Shown: in pieces, positions 9,696 to 20,138 of the stretch
Numbering within the stretch: position 1 is the first letter of the stretch
Layout of the letters: each line of letters starts with the position of its first letter
Source of the DNA: Paenibacillus sp. W2I17
GTDB taxonomy: Bacteria > Bacillota > Bacilli > Paenibacillales > Paenibacillaceae
NCBI RefSeq assembly: GCF_030815985.1
Contig: NZ_JAUSXM010000001.1
Span: forward strand, 992,001-1,056,000
DNA: 64,000 bases
Reading direction: 5' to 3'
Notes under the pieces: model-generated
Databases searched by the model: none
Seen by the model: only the letters and a program-made list of their open reading frames with translations
Told to the model about the DNA's origin: nothing
Translations under genes and position numbers: made by a program

Positions 9696-10121
9696 TCATT
9701 CATCTTGTACGTTGGAATAAATCCTTTCCAAAAAAAATTTTAATTGTTCCAAATCTTTAGGTTCGAGTCCCCGCGTTACATAATTATGAGCGTTCAATAC
9801 TGTCAGCGATAATTGCTGCTTAATTTCTTCACCTTTAGGGGTTAAAAATAAATCATGAGAACGTTTGTCATGTTTATTCATAATCCGACGTACCATTCCT
9901 TTGCGTTCAAGAGAATGTATCATTCTCACCACAGTTGTTTGGTCACGATAGATGGCTTCAGCCAATTCTTTTTGAGTCATTGCTTTTTCAATATCCAGGC
10001 AACATATAATATTCCATTGTTCTGGTGTTACATGGTATGGTTTTAATTGTTTAGTGAAATAATTCGTTAGTTTCAAATCTGTTCGGTGAATAAGAAAACC
10101 GGTAACATCATTTAATTTCAT
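9696..10121 (-). CDS. MarR-family transcriptional regulator
   Basis: A 141-residue MarR regulator with the winged-helix core MTQKELAEAIYRDQTTVVRMIHSLERKGMVRR and the wing motif DKRSHDLFLTPKGEE. Such proteins dimerise on palindromic operators and release DNA on binding phenolics or oxidants. Start ATG 10121 has GAGGGA upstream. It follows the FAD monooxygenase gene at 10295 in the same orientation but a strong terminator lies between, so it is transcribed on its own. Its target is not evident. Confidence 0.85.
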   Translation of the reverse strand: MKLNDVTGFLIHRTDLKLTNYFTKQLKPYHVTPEQWNIICCLDIEKAMTQKELAEAIYRDQTTVVRMIHSLERKGMVRRIMNKHDKRSHDLFLTPKGEEIKQQLSLTVLNAHNYVTRGLEPKDLEQLKFFLERIYSNVQDE

Positions 10122-10204
10122 GGAGTTCCCTCATTTTTCATTTATCTTAGTAATAATTATAGGCTATCTAAAAAGATGAGACAAATTGTCGTTGAAATGC
10201 ATAC

Positions 10205-10241
10205 GAAAAGAAACCCGAGGTCTTTGAATGACCTGGGTTTC
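10205..10241 (-). terminator. Intrinsic terminator of the FAD monooxygenase gene
   Basis: On the minus strand GAAACCCAGGTC-ATTCAAA-GACCTCGGGTTTC forms a 12-pair stem (one mismatch) and is followed by TTTTC. It lies about 55 bases past the stop at 10295. Confidence 0.75.
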
Positions 10242-10294
10242 TCGACATTTTATTGCAGGGCGTACCATTGCTGCATGAACAATTTCTGATTATT

Positions 10295-11812
10295 TTATTT
10301 GCTCATTGCAGGCTGAAGTGATTCAAGCAGTTTCTTAATTTGCTCATCATATTCCAGTTGAAATGATGGGATGATCTCATCTATTCTTTGCTGGAATAGC
10401 TCCGGATCTTGTACACTAAGCTCTGCTCTTAACTCCATTTCTTCTTTGGAACCATTGTCGTCCAGAATCATGTTCAGGATATCACTTTTAAAATATTCAC
10501 TTGGAGGAAGGATCAAAGCATTCATCAGGAACTGCATAAAAAAGAGATGATTATCTTTTTCCTGAGAAGCTTTTTTCATGGCCTGCTTCGTAAATAAATT
10601 AATAAACTTCTGAGCAAAGGCAACCCCTTTTAGTTCGAATGGCCCACCATGTTCAACCCCATTCCAACGCAGGTCAGCCACGGAACTAAGCCACCAAGCC
10701 GGTTCGATAGCCTGCTGCATACGGAGCAGTGCCTTTCGCTCAAACTGAGGATCGTGGTGTATTTGCTGTGCTTCCAAACATTTTCCTATAGTCTCGGCTT
10801 CAATTGCAGCAACGGTGATGCCTTGTCCATGAATTGGATCAAAGCTGCAAAATGCATCACCAAGGACGAGTAATCCAGATGGCCAATCTTCCATGATTTC
10901 AAAATGCTGACGAACAGACTCGGATATACGGTATCCGCGCGGCCCTTGCACAGGCTCCAACCGTTCCATCAACTCCACAATTTTATCTGAAGCAAACAAA
11001 TGTTTGAGTTGTTCTTGAAACTCCTCTGGCTGAGTTGAAGGATATTCATCTCCACCAGCGTTAAAAAGAATGAGCCCAGCGATATCATCCTCAATGCGTG
11101 TAAATATGCCTGCACGAATACCTTGTTCAGGATCTGAATCAGACATTACCCATTCGTTTGGAATAGAGGATTTAATTTTGTAATAGCGGGTGCTGTAACC
11201 AAGAGATACCTTCAACACCTCTGGTTCCGGCACAGACAATCCGATCTGTTCAAGCCATCTAATCAATTTGGAAGAACGTCCTGAGGCATCAATAACCATA
11301 TCAGCTGGAAGTTGTTTTTCCCGCTTTTCCCCACGTCTTTCTTTTGTATAAATGCCTGTAATGGAACGCTTATCCTCAGACACCAGTAGCCCTGTAACCT
11401 CTGTATTCGTTAAGAAGCTTATTTGAGATATTTCCTGGATTCGGTTGCGTAGTACCCATTCCATCAAGGCTCTGCTGCTTGATGCAATTTTAAATGAAGA
11501 AGGATCCTCCTTATTAACTAATGTACCGTATTTATTGGTAACCACAAGTTTCTCTTCGTGTGAAGAGATGGCGCCTAATGCAATCAATTCTTCATTGTAT
11601 CCTGGGAAGTAATGTTCCATAATCAGCCCGCCACGTGGTTGTACACGATGTGGATGAAAAGATTGAGGTACACCCTGCCGGTTCAACGGCTCCGTAGGGA
11701 ATTCATCTCTTTCAATAATAATTACTTCTTTATAATAATCAGATAACATTCTTGCAGTGATTAATCCTGCAATACCTGCCCCAATCACCACAGCTTTTTT
11801 CATGTCTGACAT
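10295..11812 (-). CDS. FAD-dependent monooxygenase / halogenase-like oxidoreductase
   Basis: A 505-residue flavoprotein of the PHBH/tryptophan-halogenase-like superfamily. It has the N-terminal Rossmann motif GAGIAG at about residues 12-17 followed by IIIERDEFP, an internal VIDASGRSS motif, and the FAD ribityl motif LGDAFCSFDPIHGQGI at about residue 318. Expected role: hydroxylation or epoxidation of an aromatic or polyketide-like compound. Start at 11812 (an in-frame ATG three codons later is also possible). Divergent from a TetR regulator at 12019, a typical arrangement for a repressor and its detoxifying enzyme. Substrate not predictable. Confidence 0.85.
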   Translation of the reverse strand: MSDMKKAVVIGAGIAGLITARMLSDYYKEVIIIERDEFPTEPLNRQGVPQSFHPHRVQPRGGLIMEHYFPGYNEELIALGAISSHEEKLVVTNKYGTLVNKEDPSSFKIASSSRALMEWVLRNRIQEISQISFLTNTEVTGLLVSEDKRSITGIYTKERRGEKREKQLPADMVIDASGRSSKLIRWLEQIGLSVPEPEVLKVSLGYSTRYYKIKSSIPNEWVMSDSDPEQGIRAGIFTRIEDDIAGLILFNAGGDEYPSTQPEEFQEQLKHLFASDKIVELMERLEPVQGPRGYRISESVRQHFEIMEDWPSGLLVLGDAFCSFDPIHGQGITVAAIEAETIGKCLEAQQIHHDPQFERKALLRMQQAIEPAWWLSSVADLRWNGVEHGGPFELKGVAFAQKFINLFTKQAMKKASQEKDNHLFFMQFLMNALILPPSEYFKSDILNMILDDNGSKEEMELRAELSVQDPELFQQRIDEIIPSFQLEYDEQIKKLLESLQPAMSK

Positions 11813-11890
11813 CTCAACTTCATCCTTTCTTCAAAATTATATTTTTTCTGCGGTTGTAGACCACTGAAAATGTTACTTATAATACCAATA

Positions 11891-11946
11891 TATAGTTAAA
11901 ATCTCTCTTCTGGTAAGAATCAATATGAAGACACCGTATAGTTAAA
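11891..11946. promoter_or_regulatory. Candidate TetR operator region
   Basis: The decamer TATAGTTAAA occurs twice (11891-11900 and 11937-11946); the second copy lies inside an imperfect palindrome CGTATAGTTAAACTACG. The position between the divergent monooxygenase and TetR genes suits an operator. Confidence 0.4.
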
Positions 11947-12018
11947 CTACGATATGAAAGAGGTGTAGATGAAATTATAGAGAAAAAGGTTGATTTAAGA
12001 ATTGCGCGCACTCACAAA

Positions 12019-12567
12019 TTGTTAACCATGGCACTTAAAGATCTTTTATCCGAGCAAGGCAAACTATTCAGCACGATCACGATTAATGAAATCTGTGGCA
12101 AAGCCATGGTTCACCGTACAACGTTTTACAAACATTTTGAGGATAAATTCGCACTTTTACACTCGACCCTGACCTGGGTGCTTCAGGATTATTTACAAAT
12201 GAATATTGAAAATCGGCTGCGACAGCCTTTGCAAAGCTTATCTAGAATCATGTTGGAAAATTTACTGGAGCCGATGGTGCAAAACCAGAAGAATGATGAG
12301 GGGTTCACTGACTTTTTCACAAAGTATATCGGAGAAATGTCCAAACGAGATTTTCTGGAACTAAAGAGAAGAGGCAAACAATTTTCACTTCCCATAGAAC
12401 TATTAGCCGAATATCACTCCGGAGTCATTAGTTTACTTGTGACATGGTGGATATATCATTTCGAAGAAGATGTTACGGCAGAACAAATGGATGAATATTA
12501 CTATCAAATGGTTAACGAGATAATCATGTTAGAAGAGCAAACAGCTCAATCTAAAATCAATGGCTGA
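12019..12567 (+). CDS. TetR/AcrR-family regulator with unclear start
   Basis: At least 182 residues. The helix-turn-helix reads TITINEICGKAMVHRTTFYKHFEDKFALL; the C-terminal part matches the TetR_C_7 type. The given start is a TTG at 12019 with no ribosome binding site. In-frame codons before it read IEKKVDLRIARTHKLL, the usual first helix of this family, and AAAGAGGTG lies eight bases before an ATT codon at 11974. The real start is therefore probably upstream, at a non-canonical ATT, or the 5' end carries a one-base change: an ATG at 11970 is in another frame and soon stops. Divergent from the FAD monooxygenase, its probable target. Confidence 0.75.
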   Translation: MLTMALKDLLSEQGKLFSTITINEICGKAMVHRTTFYKHFEDKFALLHSTLTWVLQDYLQMNIENRLRQPLQSLSRIMLENLLEPMVQNQKNDEGFTDFFTKYIGEMSKRDFLELKRRGKQFSLPIELLAEYHSGVISLLVTWWIYHFEEDVTAEQMDEYYYQMVNEIIMLEEQTAQSKING

Positions 12568-12580
12568 TTTTAGATTGAGC
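12544..12580 (+). terminator. Perfect 16-base hairpin at the end of the TetR gene
   Basis: GCTCAATCTAAAATCA and its exact complement flank a five-base loop. The TetR stop codon (12565-12567) is inside the right arm. No T-run follows, so it may act as an RNA-stabilising hairpin or a weak terminator. Confidence 0.55.
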
Positions 12581-12689
12581 CTCTATAGTCCAGTGGGACA
12601 ACAATAACTGTTCGATTTCCTTTGGAAATTATAATAAATGACGAACATCGAGATACTTGAATTCCTGCCTCGTTTAAATTTCGTAAAAT

Positions 12690-12765
12690 GAAAATCGGTA
12701 CAAGTTTATATCCTCAATTGAAAAAATCTTGTGCCGGTAAAACAAAAATAATCCGGCATCACGCA
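12690..12765 (-). repeat. Dispersed intergenic repeat, copy 4 (decayed)
   Basis: AATCGGTACAAGTT and, about 25 bases on, CTTGTGCCGGTAAAAC recall the inverted-repeat arms of the full copy at 1596. The terminator core is not intact. The rest of 12581-12834 shows no gene; a 78-codon plus-strand frame here runs over the repeat and is not considered coding. Confidence 0.4.
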
Positions 12766-12834
12766 ATGGGGCCAACTAACCTACTGTTCCTAAGGATGGG
12801 GCAGATAGATCATCTCAGTTCAATTTTTTGGATA

Positions 12835-13441
12835 GTTGTTTTTAGATTCCGTATGATTTCAGAGGATGATACTAGTGACACTCAGTCATCTCTACTAAAC
12901 CCTTCTCATACACACCAGATATAACATCCACGGCTATAACCACCTTATAATCTCTTTCCATAGCTTCATATATACTAGTTCGTGGACAATTAGGAAAATT
13001 GCAACCAGTAAAACCAACGTATCAAGGCGAGATTGCTAAACTGCCCCCCATCTTGGTTTATACATTGCCCAATCATGTTCTCCCAATTGCTGAAATTTAC
13101 CGCTAAGAAGCTCATCTTCATGGAGATCGGGGTCCATTCACCGGCCTTATGGCATGGACAAGGTTGGCGCCTTCAGTATCTGGTACCACTAATAGGAATC
13201 CATTCTCTATGACTTCCCTGCGACAGTGATCCCCATTGGAACCATCCGCTTTATCCAATCGAGCAACATGAATAACTGGGCGTTTTGCTCCTCGGAATGC
13301 TGCCGTAATCAACCCTATCGTCAGCAAAATATCAGCTGTTCCTTCGATCTCCGTGATAGAGCCTGGCAGAGAGTTGTCATTTTGACATCAGATAGTAATT
13401 AATGCACTAAGCTTCCACTCGGGTTCAGTGTATCGTGACAT
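12835..13441 (-). pseudogene. Decayed isochorismatase-family gene, paralogue of the gene at 6614
   Basis: The DNA is plainly homologous to 6641-7264: MSRYTEPEW at the start (ATG 13441 with GGAGG upstream), then a frame break in the ID-LQKDNS stretch, an intact block matching AFRxAKRPIIHVVRL ... GANLVxAVRP (13118-13327), and the Cys region PNCPRTSIY. A segment around the catalytic Lys-to-Cys spacing is deleted and several stops and frameshifts interrupt it. It cannot make a functional enzyme. It lies 21 bases after the SDR-like gene at 13463. Confidence 0.8.
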
Positions 13442-13462
13442 ATGTAACAACCTCCTTATCAA

Positions 13463-14083
13463 TTAGTAAGAAATGCCTACCCGAGACTTGATATAAGAGC
13501 CATCTTTAACTTGCTTGTACGTGAATTCTGCTGTATCCCTTACGGATATTTCAGTGCCACCTTCAGGTAGAAAATCACGCTCTACACGGTATACACCTAC
13601 GTGTACTCCATCTGGTAAATACGTGGGACACACTATCGTCCATTCCAGTGTTGAATCTTGAAGCATCAAATATACTCGATGATGTTCTCCTGCAGCATGG
13701 GTGGATTTACGCCTGGATTCACTGGATTGATATCTCAGAACACTCGGAGATAGTCTGCTTTGTAGAATACCAGCTGTTCCTAAAGTAATGATTCGTTTTA
13801 TTCCTTCTTCACGCATTGCATCAATGATCAAAGGCATACTTTCGGATAGCGTATTGGTCCCATCCGTATTCAGTGCACTAATAACGACATCGGCTCCATG
13901 GATAGCACGCATGATATCCTCTTGATTCAATACATTACCTTGAATGATTGTTAAGTTTTTATTATGAGCCTGGAATTTTTTAGGATTACGTACCAGTACA
14001 GTTACATGATGTTGATCCTTAAGCGCGTTGGCAACGATATGACTGCCAACACGTCCCGTTGCACCTAATACTAAAATCTGCAT
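13463..14083 (-). CDS. NAD(P)H-binding NmrA/YwnB-like protein
   Basis: A 206-residue atypical short-chain dehydrogenase with a Rossmann fold (ILVLGATGRVGSHIV at the N-terminus) and the VLVRNPKK turn after strand 2 that reads the NADP phosphate. It lacks the classical YxxxK catalytic pair in the usual place, as in NmrA-like redox sensors and flavin/biliverdin reductases (BVR-B, YwnB). Start ATG 14083 has GGAGGTGG somewhat far upstream (14 bases). The downstream neighbour is the broken isochorismatase copy. Likely involved in redox handling; exact reaction unknown. Confidence 0.8.
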   Translation of the reverse strand: MQILVLGATGRVGSHIVANALKDQHHVTVLVRNPKKFQAHNKNLTIIQGNVLNQEDIMRAIHGADVVISALNTDGTNTLSESMPLIIDAMREEGIKRIITLGTAGILQSRLSPSVLRYQSSESRRKSTHAAGEHHRVYLMLQDSTLEWTIVCPTYLPDGVHVGVYRVERDFLPEGGTEISVRDTAEFTYKQVKDGSYIKSRVGISY

Positions 14084-14225
14084 AAATAACTAATCCACCT
14101 CCAAGTTCTGCAATGTTCTATCTATTGTCTTTAGAATACTTACAAGCTACTCAGGTGATAACAATATCACTATTTTAAAGTATCAACAGCATTAAAACAA
14201 AATCAATAGCAGCCGGCTGATTCTA

Positions 14226-14255
14226 AAAACAAAGAGCCGCTTAGTCGCGGCTCTT
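14226..14255 (-). terminator. Intrinsic terminator of the second GH1 gene
   Basis: On the minus strand AAGAGCCGC-GACTAA-GCGGCTCTT is a perfect nine-pair stem followed by TGTTTTTAG. It lies about 90 bases past the GH1 stop. No gene is seen in 14084-14346. Confidence 0.75.
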
Positions 14256-14346
14256 GTGAACATCAATTGAATGTAGAACATCAACATCAGCAAGATGATG
14301 TCGAAACACAAGTCTGAATTTAACTTACAATCCACAAATGCACTAA

Positions 14347-15826
<1,480 letters not shown>

Positions 15827-16038
15827 GTTTAGTCTGTTTTTCAAACCATCTTATGTTGCTTAATCCATGTTACTCAGATTACAAAAGAAAATATATATAT
15901 TGAAGTTGTTTAGTTTGCTTTAACATCAATTAAAACTTGTTTCATCAATGTAACACCTTGTTTTATTGGACACTGTGTATTACATTAGGAAGGAAGGTAA
16001 GTGATATGCTTTATTTATGGATTAAATGGGGGTGTAGC

Positions 16039-16767
16039 ATGTTCTCTAACGAGCAGATTTCTTCATATAATGATTTGGAAATGTCTCTTTTCAACTACAT
16101 CACACAGAACATGGAGAAAGTAGCTTATATGCGTATAAGAGAGCTGGCTGATGAGACACATGTTTCAACGGCCACCGTTTTACGTTTCTGTAGAAAGAAC
16201 CAATGCGAGGGGTTTTCGGAGTTTAAAGTGAAGCTGAAAATGCTCCTGTCTCAACAAAAAACATCGACAAGAACGTTAAAAAGCCCTCATCAAGCTGTAT
16301 ACGAATTTTTTGAGAGGTTTCAACATCCTGACTTGGAGGAAAAAATAAAAACGACTGCTCTTTTGCTTTCCAAAGCCAGCAGCGTAATTTTTATTGGTAC
16401 TGGAAGCTCAGGGATTATGGCAGAGTATGGAGCTAGGTATTTCTCAAGCCTGGGTACATTCTCGATGTATATCAAGGATCCCCATTTTCCTGTTCATGCA
16501 AAAATGCGAGAGAACAGTGTTACCATTGCGTTATCTACTTCAGGTGAAAATCCATATATCCTTCCACTTCTGAAGCAAATCAAGCAAGAGAAGAACAAAA
16601 TTGTGAGTATAACGAATAACCGTCAATCCACGGTTGCAAAAATTTCAGATATTAGTATTCCTTATTATGTAAATGAAGAATATTATGAATCAGCTAACAT
16701 TACTACTCAATTCCCTGTTCTATTTCTTGTGGAATGGTTGGCCAAAGAAATCTCAAAAATAGAGTGA
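16039..16767 (+). CDS. MurR/RpiR family transcriptional regulator, second copy
   Basis: A 242-residue regulator: N-terminal helix-turn-helix (IRELADETHVSTATVLRFCR) and SIS domain (VIFIGTGSSGIMAEYGARYF, then VTIALSTSGENPYILPLL), the classical SIS phosphosugar-binding loops. Two starts are plausible: 16039 (GGGGGTG upstream, best fit to family length) and 16006 (GGAAGG at eight bases). It is divergent from the GH1 gene at 14347 and probably controls it in response to a sugar phosphate. The frame extends upstream to 15937 but without family similarity. Confidence 0.85.
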   Translation: MFSNEQISSYNDLEMSLFNYITQNMEKVAYMRIRELADETHVSTATVLRFCRKNQCEGFSEFKVKLKMLLSQQKTSTRTLKSPHQAVYEFFERFQHPDLEEKIKTTALLLSKASSVIFIGTGSSGIMAEYGARYFSSLGTFSMYIKDPHFPVHAKMRENSVTIALSTSGENPYILPLLKQIKQEKNKIVSITNNRQSTVAKISDISIPYYVNEEYYESANITTQFPVLFLVEWLAKEISKIE

Positions 16768-16853
16768 TTTTATAAATTGTCTTACTACGATGCATCTCAT
16801 CAAAGTAAGGCAATTTTTACTGTTCTTCATTCTTCCTCAATAATTGTCCTCAT

Positions 16854-17735
16854 TTAGATGTTATTACTGAAAAGTGAACGTGCAGTTTGGATAAAAACAT
16901 CTGTGGCTTTAGATATGTCCTCCATGTCTGGCACTGCTATATTAATGTCTCTAAACATACTTGGTTTAAGTTCTCGGAATGTCACTTGTTCTGGCAAAGA
17001 GGAAAGAGCTCCTTTCGTTGTTACTATACTTCCTAGTCCTTCTCTTACCATACTCAATGCTGTATCAAGATGATCAACCACAAACCGAACTTTTGGTTTT
17101 AAATTAAATTCTTTAAAGATGGCATGTACTTGTACATCATAACCGCCTCTGCCAAGAATCAAATTTTCACCATCTAAGTCGGGAATTCCTATAGATTCTT
17201 TCAGAACTAAAGGATGATTTGAATGAATAACTACAATTAACTCGTCTTTTACCAACGGAATGACATGAAGATCATGATCAGGAGGAATCGTTATTCCTAC
17301 ATCAATGGATCTTGTTCGTAACCACTCTTTAACTTGAGCTACACTGCCTTCCGAAAGTTTGACCTCAAGACCAGGATGCTTTTCTTCCATGGTGCGTATA
17401 ATTTTGGGAATAAACCTTGTACATGCTGTAGGGTATGCTCCAACATGAATTTTACCGATCTCCAGACCTTGTTCCGCTGCAATTAACTCTTCTACTTTTT
17501 GGAATTCACTCAGTACATTTCTAAAAAGGATTAATACCCGTTCTCCCACCTCTGTAAAAACTAATCCATTCTTTCTATTTCTATTGATCAGCTTTGTCCC
17601 CAACTCGTTTTCAACAGCTGCGACAATGCGACTTACTGCCGGTTGTGTTATATGCAATTCTTCGCCTGCTTTTGTAAAACTTCCTGTTTCCGATATCTTA
17701 ACAATGAGTTGAACTTGTGTCTGATTCCATATCAA
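16854..17735 (-). CDS. LysR-family transcriptional regulator
   Basis: A 293-residue LysR regulator. The N-terminal winged helix (SFTKAGEELHITQPAVSRIVAAVENELG) is followed by a substrate-binding domain of the CysB/CbbR type (IGKIHVGAYPTACTRFIP onward). A TTG at 17735 is preferred as start because AAGGAG lies nine bases ahead of it; the ATG at 17753 would place that Shine-Dalgarno inside the gene. Divergent from the CynX-type exporter at 17841, with a candidate LysR box between them, so it is likely its regulator. Confidence 0.86.
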   Translation of the reverse strand: MIWNQTQVQLIVKISETGSFTKAGEELHITQPAVSRIVAAVENELGTKLINRNRKNGLVFTEVGERVLILFRNVLSEFQKVEELIAAEQGLEIGKIHVGAYPTACTRFIPKIIRTMEEKHPGLEVKLSEGSVAQVKEWLRTRSIDVGITIPPDHDLHVIPLVKDELIVVIHSNHPLVLKESIGIPDLDGENLILGRGGYDVQVHAIFKEFNLKPKVRFVVDHLDTALSMVREGLGSIVTTKGALSSLPEQVTFRELKPSMFRDINIAVPDMEDISKATDVFIQTARSLFSNNI

Positions 17736-17764
17736 TTTTGATATCTCCTTCATAATAAATATGC

Positions 17765-17783
17765 ATTTTATAATATGTAAAAT
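17765..17783. promoter_or_regulatory. Candidate LysR box
   Basis: ATTTTA-TAATATG-TAAAAT is an interrupted palindrome of the T-N11-A kind used by LysR proteins, placed between the LysR gene and the exporter it probably controls. Confidence 0.45.
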
Positions 17784-17840
17784 TTAATGTAACATAAAAG
17801 GAAATAATTCAGCAAGACATCTACTGGAGGTAATTCGTGC

Positions 17841-19019
17841 ATGGCAAATCGTTATAAGTTTTTATTTTTTTTCGCACTCATACTAGCTTCTTTCAATCTT
17901 AGGCCTGGGATCACTTCAATCAGTCCAGTCTTACATGGCATAACTGATGATCTTGGTATGAGTTCGACTTCAGCAAGTTTACTGACTTCTATCCCGTTAT
18001 TATGTATTGGGTTTTGCTCCTTATTTGCTGGACGCTTAGCAAACCGCTTCCAATCCGAAAAAATTATTACCATCTTCATTGCTTGCATTGGTATCGCAAC
18101 ATTTCTGCGCTTTTTCACGAATTCGCCAGTATATCTATTAATTACTGCTTTATTCATTGGTGCAGGAATAGGTATTGTGAGCCCGCTAATGTCTGGATTT
18201 ATTAAAAGTTACTTTCCAGATAAAGTCCCACTTATGATCAGCATGTATTCTACCTCAATGGTTGTGGGGGCATCCATTGCAATAGGGTTAACAACGCCTA
18301 TTCGACACTGGTTTAACGATTCATGGAAAATCGGGCTAGGGTTCTGGTTTGTATTTGCACTCATCGCTGTCCCGCTTTGGTTTATGGTTTTCAAACATCC
18401 TCATACACTCAAAGATAAAACATCTCAGCAAAGAAAAGCTTCCTTGCCTATAAAAAATAAACAAGCCTGGTTATTAACTTCTTTTGTCGGGATTGTCATT
18501 CTTCTGTTCTATTGTTTTGCGGCGTGGCTTCCAGCAATCGTGGAAGAAAAGGGATATGCTTCATCTTATGCTGGTTTTATAGGTACATTATCTATGCTCG
18601 CACAGCTGCCTGCAACACTATTATTACCTTTCCTCTTAAAGGGTATTCCAAGTAGAAGGTTTTGGATTACATTTTTCACGATAAGTGAGATTGTTGGATT
18701 AGCTCTTTTAAGTTTTACAAATATTACACCAATCGTATCAAGTGTATGTTTAGGTATTGGTGCAGGCGGGCTTGTTTCACTAACCTTGTTATTACCCATT
18801 GATAAAACTAGTTCACCAATTGAAGCCAGCACATGGTCAGCAATGACACAAGCGATTGGATATATGATTGGTGCAGTGGGCCCTTTTATCATTGGATTAT
18901 TATATGATTACACAGGAAGCTTCCTTCCAACGATGTATTTGTTAATTGCTATTGGATTTATTGTGATTTTCTTAGGTTGGAAAATTACTAAACCAACCGA
19001 TAAACCGAATGTAGGATAG
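17841..19019 (+). CDS. CynX/NimT-family MFS transporter
   Basis: A 392-residue major facilitator with 12 predicted membrane helices. The opening SFNLRPGITSISPVL and the later SMYSTSMVVGASIAIGL stretch are typical of the cyanate/nitroimidazole (CynX/NimT) subfamily. ATG 17841 follows GGAGG at ten bases. Probably exports an anionic or nitro-aromatic toxic compound. A paralogue is at 36399. Controlled most likely by the divergent LysR gene. Confidence 0.87.
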   Translation: MANRYKFLFFFALILASFNLRPGITSISPVLHGITDDLGMSSTSASLLTSIPLLCIGFCSLFAGRLANRFQSEKIITIFIACIGIATFLRFFTNSPVYLLITALFIGAGIGIVSPLMSGFIKSYFPDKVPLMISMYSTSMVVGASIAIGLTTPIRHWFNDSWKIGLGFWFVFALIAVPLWFMVFKHPHTLKDKTSQQRKASLPIKNKQAWLLTSFVGIVILLFYCFAAWLPAIVEEKGYASSYAGFIGTLSMLAQLPATLLLPFLLKGIPSRRFWITFFTISEIVGLALLSFTNITPIVSSVCLGIGAGGLVSLTLLLPIDKTSSPIEASTWSAMTQAIGYMIGAVGPFIIGLLYDYTGSFLPTMYLLIAIGFIVIFLGWKITKPTDKPNVG

Positions 19020-19126
19020 TTCGAATTTATTTCCCCTCTAGCTTTCTTGTTATAGAGGTGATGTTTCCCATCATGTTGAATGAAAAGAAAGTAATTTTGT
19101 TCTATTAATCAGAACATCTTCTTGTC

Positions 19127-19172
19127 TATTCCGGCAATCTGTACAAGGTCTTGTCCCGCGACATCATTGGGA
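19127..19172 (-). repeat. Dispersed intergenic repeat, copy 5 (tail only)
   Basis: CTGTACAAGGTCTTGTCCCGCGACATC recalls the repeat-family tail seen at 42000-42020 (GGTCCTGTCCCGCGACAC). The hairpin core is missing. Otherwise 19020-19254 has no gene. Confidence 0.4.
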
Positions 19173-19254
19173 AAAAAGTTTTATATGGGTAAATTGCATC
19201 ATGTCTAAGTTTTTTCAAGAGAAAACCTGTCAACTCGATACCATTCTATAAACG

Positions 19255-19288
19255 AGAAAATACCTGCCCCTCCCCAGGGCAGGTATTA
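19255..19288 (-). terminator. Intrinsic terminator of the lipoprotein gene
   Basis: AATACCTGCCC and its complement flank a seven-base loop on the minus strand and are followed by TTCTCG. It lies about 45 bases past the stop at 19333. Confidence 0.65.
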
Positions 19289-19332
19289 AAGGTGAATCGT
19301 ATGAATGGCTTACCAACATCGATTCCTAAATA

Positions 19333-20034
19333 TTAGTCCAAAAGGCTGTAGATCTGAATGCTTTCCACCTTGGCATCCTTGATATGGAACGACATCACAT
19401 CCACATAATTGGATGGCTCGTAACGGAAGTCATCCTCCTCATTAGGGGCTCCATCACCAAGCAGTTTCCCCTCAGGGTAGGCGTTTTTGAGTGTATCCAG
19501 GCTATCTCCTGCTTTAATGTTTCGCACTGTCGTGTACTTAGGATCAGTGATTTCGATATGAAAGATGGAGTCTTGTTTTCCCTCCGGTATACTGATTGTT
19601 TTAATCTCCAGACCAGGATACGTATAGACCTTTTCTGTAAAACCGATTAACGTATCCATGTTTGTTCCATCGTCGGCACTGTACGTATGAGATTTCAGGT
19701 TATCCGGTTTGCCCAGCATCTGTTCCATCTGATCTTCATTCGCTGTATCCGAAATCGCAATGGTGTGCTCATTATAGACAAAAGCAAGCTCCTTCAGCAC
19801 CACATTGCCTTCCTTCTCCATCGAACCTTCCTTAATAGCTTCAGTACCCTTTTCTTCAGAACTTTCGGAAGCAGGAGCATTAGCATTTGTTGCTCCTTCG
19901 CCTTTGCTCTGTTCATTCGCTGTGTTCTGTCCGGTTGCTGGGGGCGTAGCATCATTGGACTGACAGCCCGCTAATGCCACCGTTAGTAGAGCACCTAGTA
20001 CGATAACACCTGTTGCTTTGTTTATCAATTTCAT
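19333..20034 (-). CDS. Secreted lipoprotein of unknown function
   Basis: A 233-residue lipoprotein. A signal peptide ends in the lipobox LAGC (Cys about residue 23), followed by a low-complexity Ser/Thr/Glu/Ala linker to about residue 75 and a folded C-terminal domain with no recognised family. Start 20034 has GGAGG seven bases upstream. It is the last gene of a response regulator - kinase - lipoprotein set, so it may be an accessory sensor or a target of that two-component system. The fold resembles small beta-rich lipoproteins such as DUF4309-type ones, but this is a guess. Confidence 0.78.
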   Translation of the reverse strand: MKLINKATGVIVLGALLTVALAGCQSNDATPPATGQNTANEQSKGEGATNANAPASESSEEKGTEAIKEGSMEKEGNVVLKELAFVYNEHTIAISDTANEDQMEQMLGKPDNLKSHTYSADDGTNMDTLIGFTEKVYTYPGLEIKTISIPEGKQDSIFHIEITDPKYTTVRNIKAGDSLDTLKNAYPEGKLLGDGAPNEEDDFRYEPSNYVDVMSFHIKDAKVESIQIYSLLD

Positions 20035-20138
20035 CATGATCCCTCCATAAATGTGTGATTTGTTCTTATGAAGTGATTATAAATAAAACATTTGTTAGTC
20101 TCATAACAGAAATGTACCAATCTTGTAACGTTAATTAT

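Noticed and set aside
11813..11973. Possible extension of the monooxygenase promoter as a riboswitch
   Set aside because: No conserved aptamer motif was found; only simple repeats that fit a TetR operator.
12688..12924. 78-codon plus-strand frame
   Set aside because: It runs over a decayed repeat and the antisense of the isochorismatase pseudogene and lacks a ribosome binding site.
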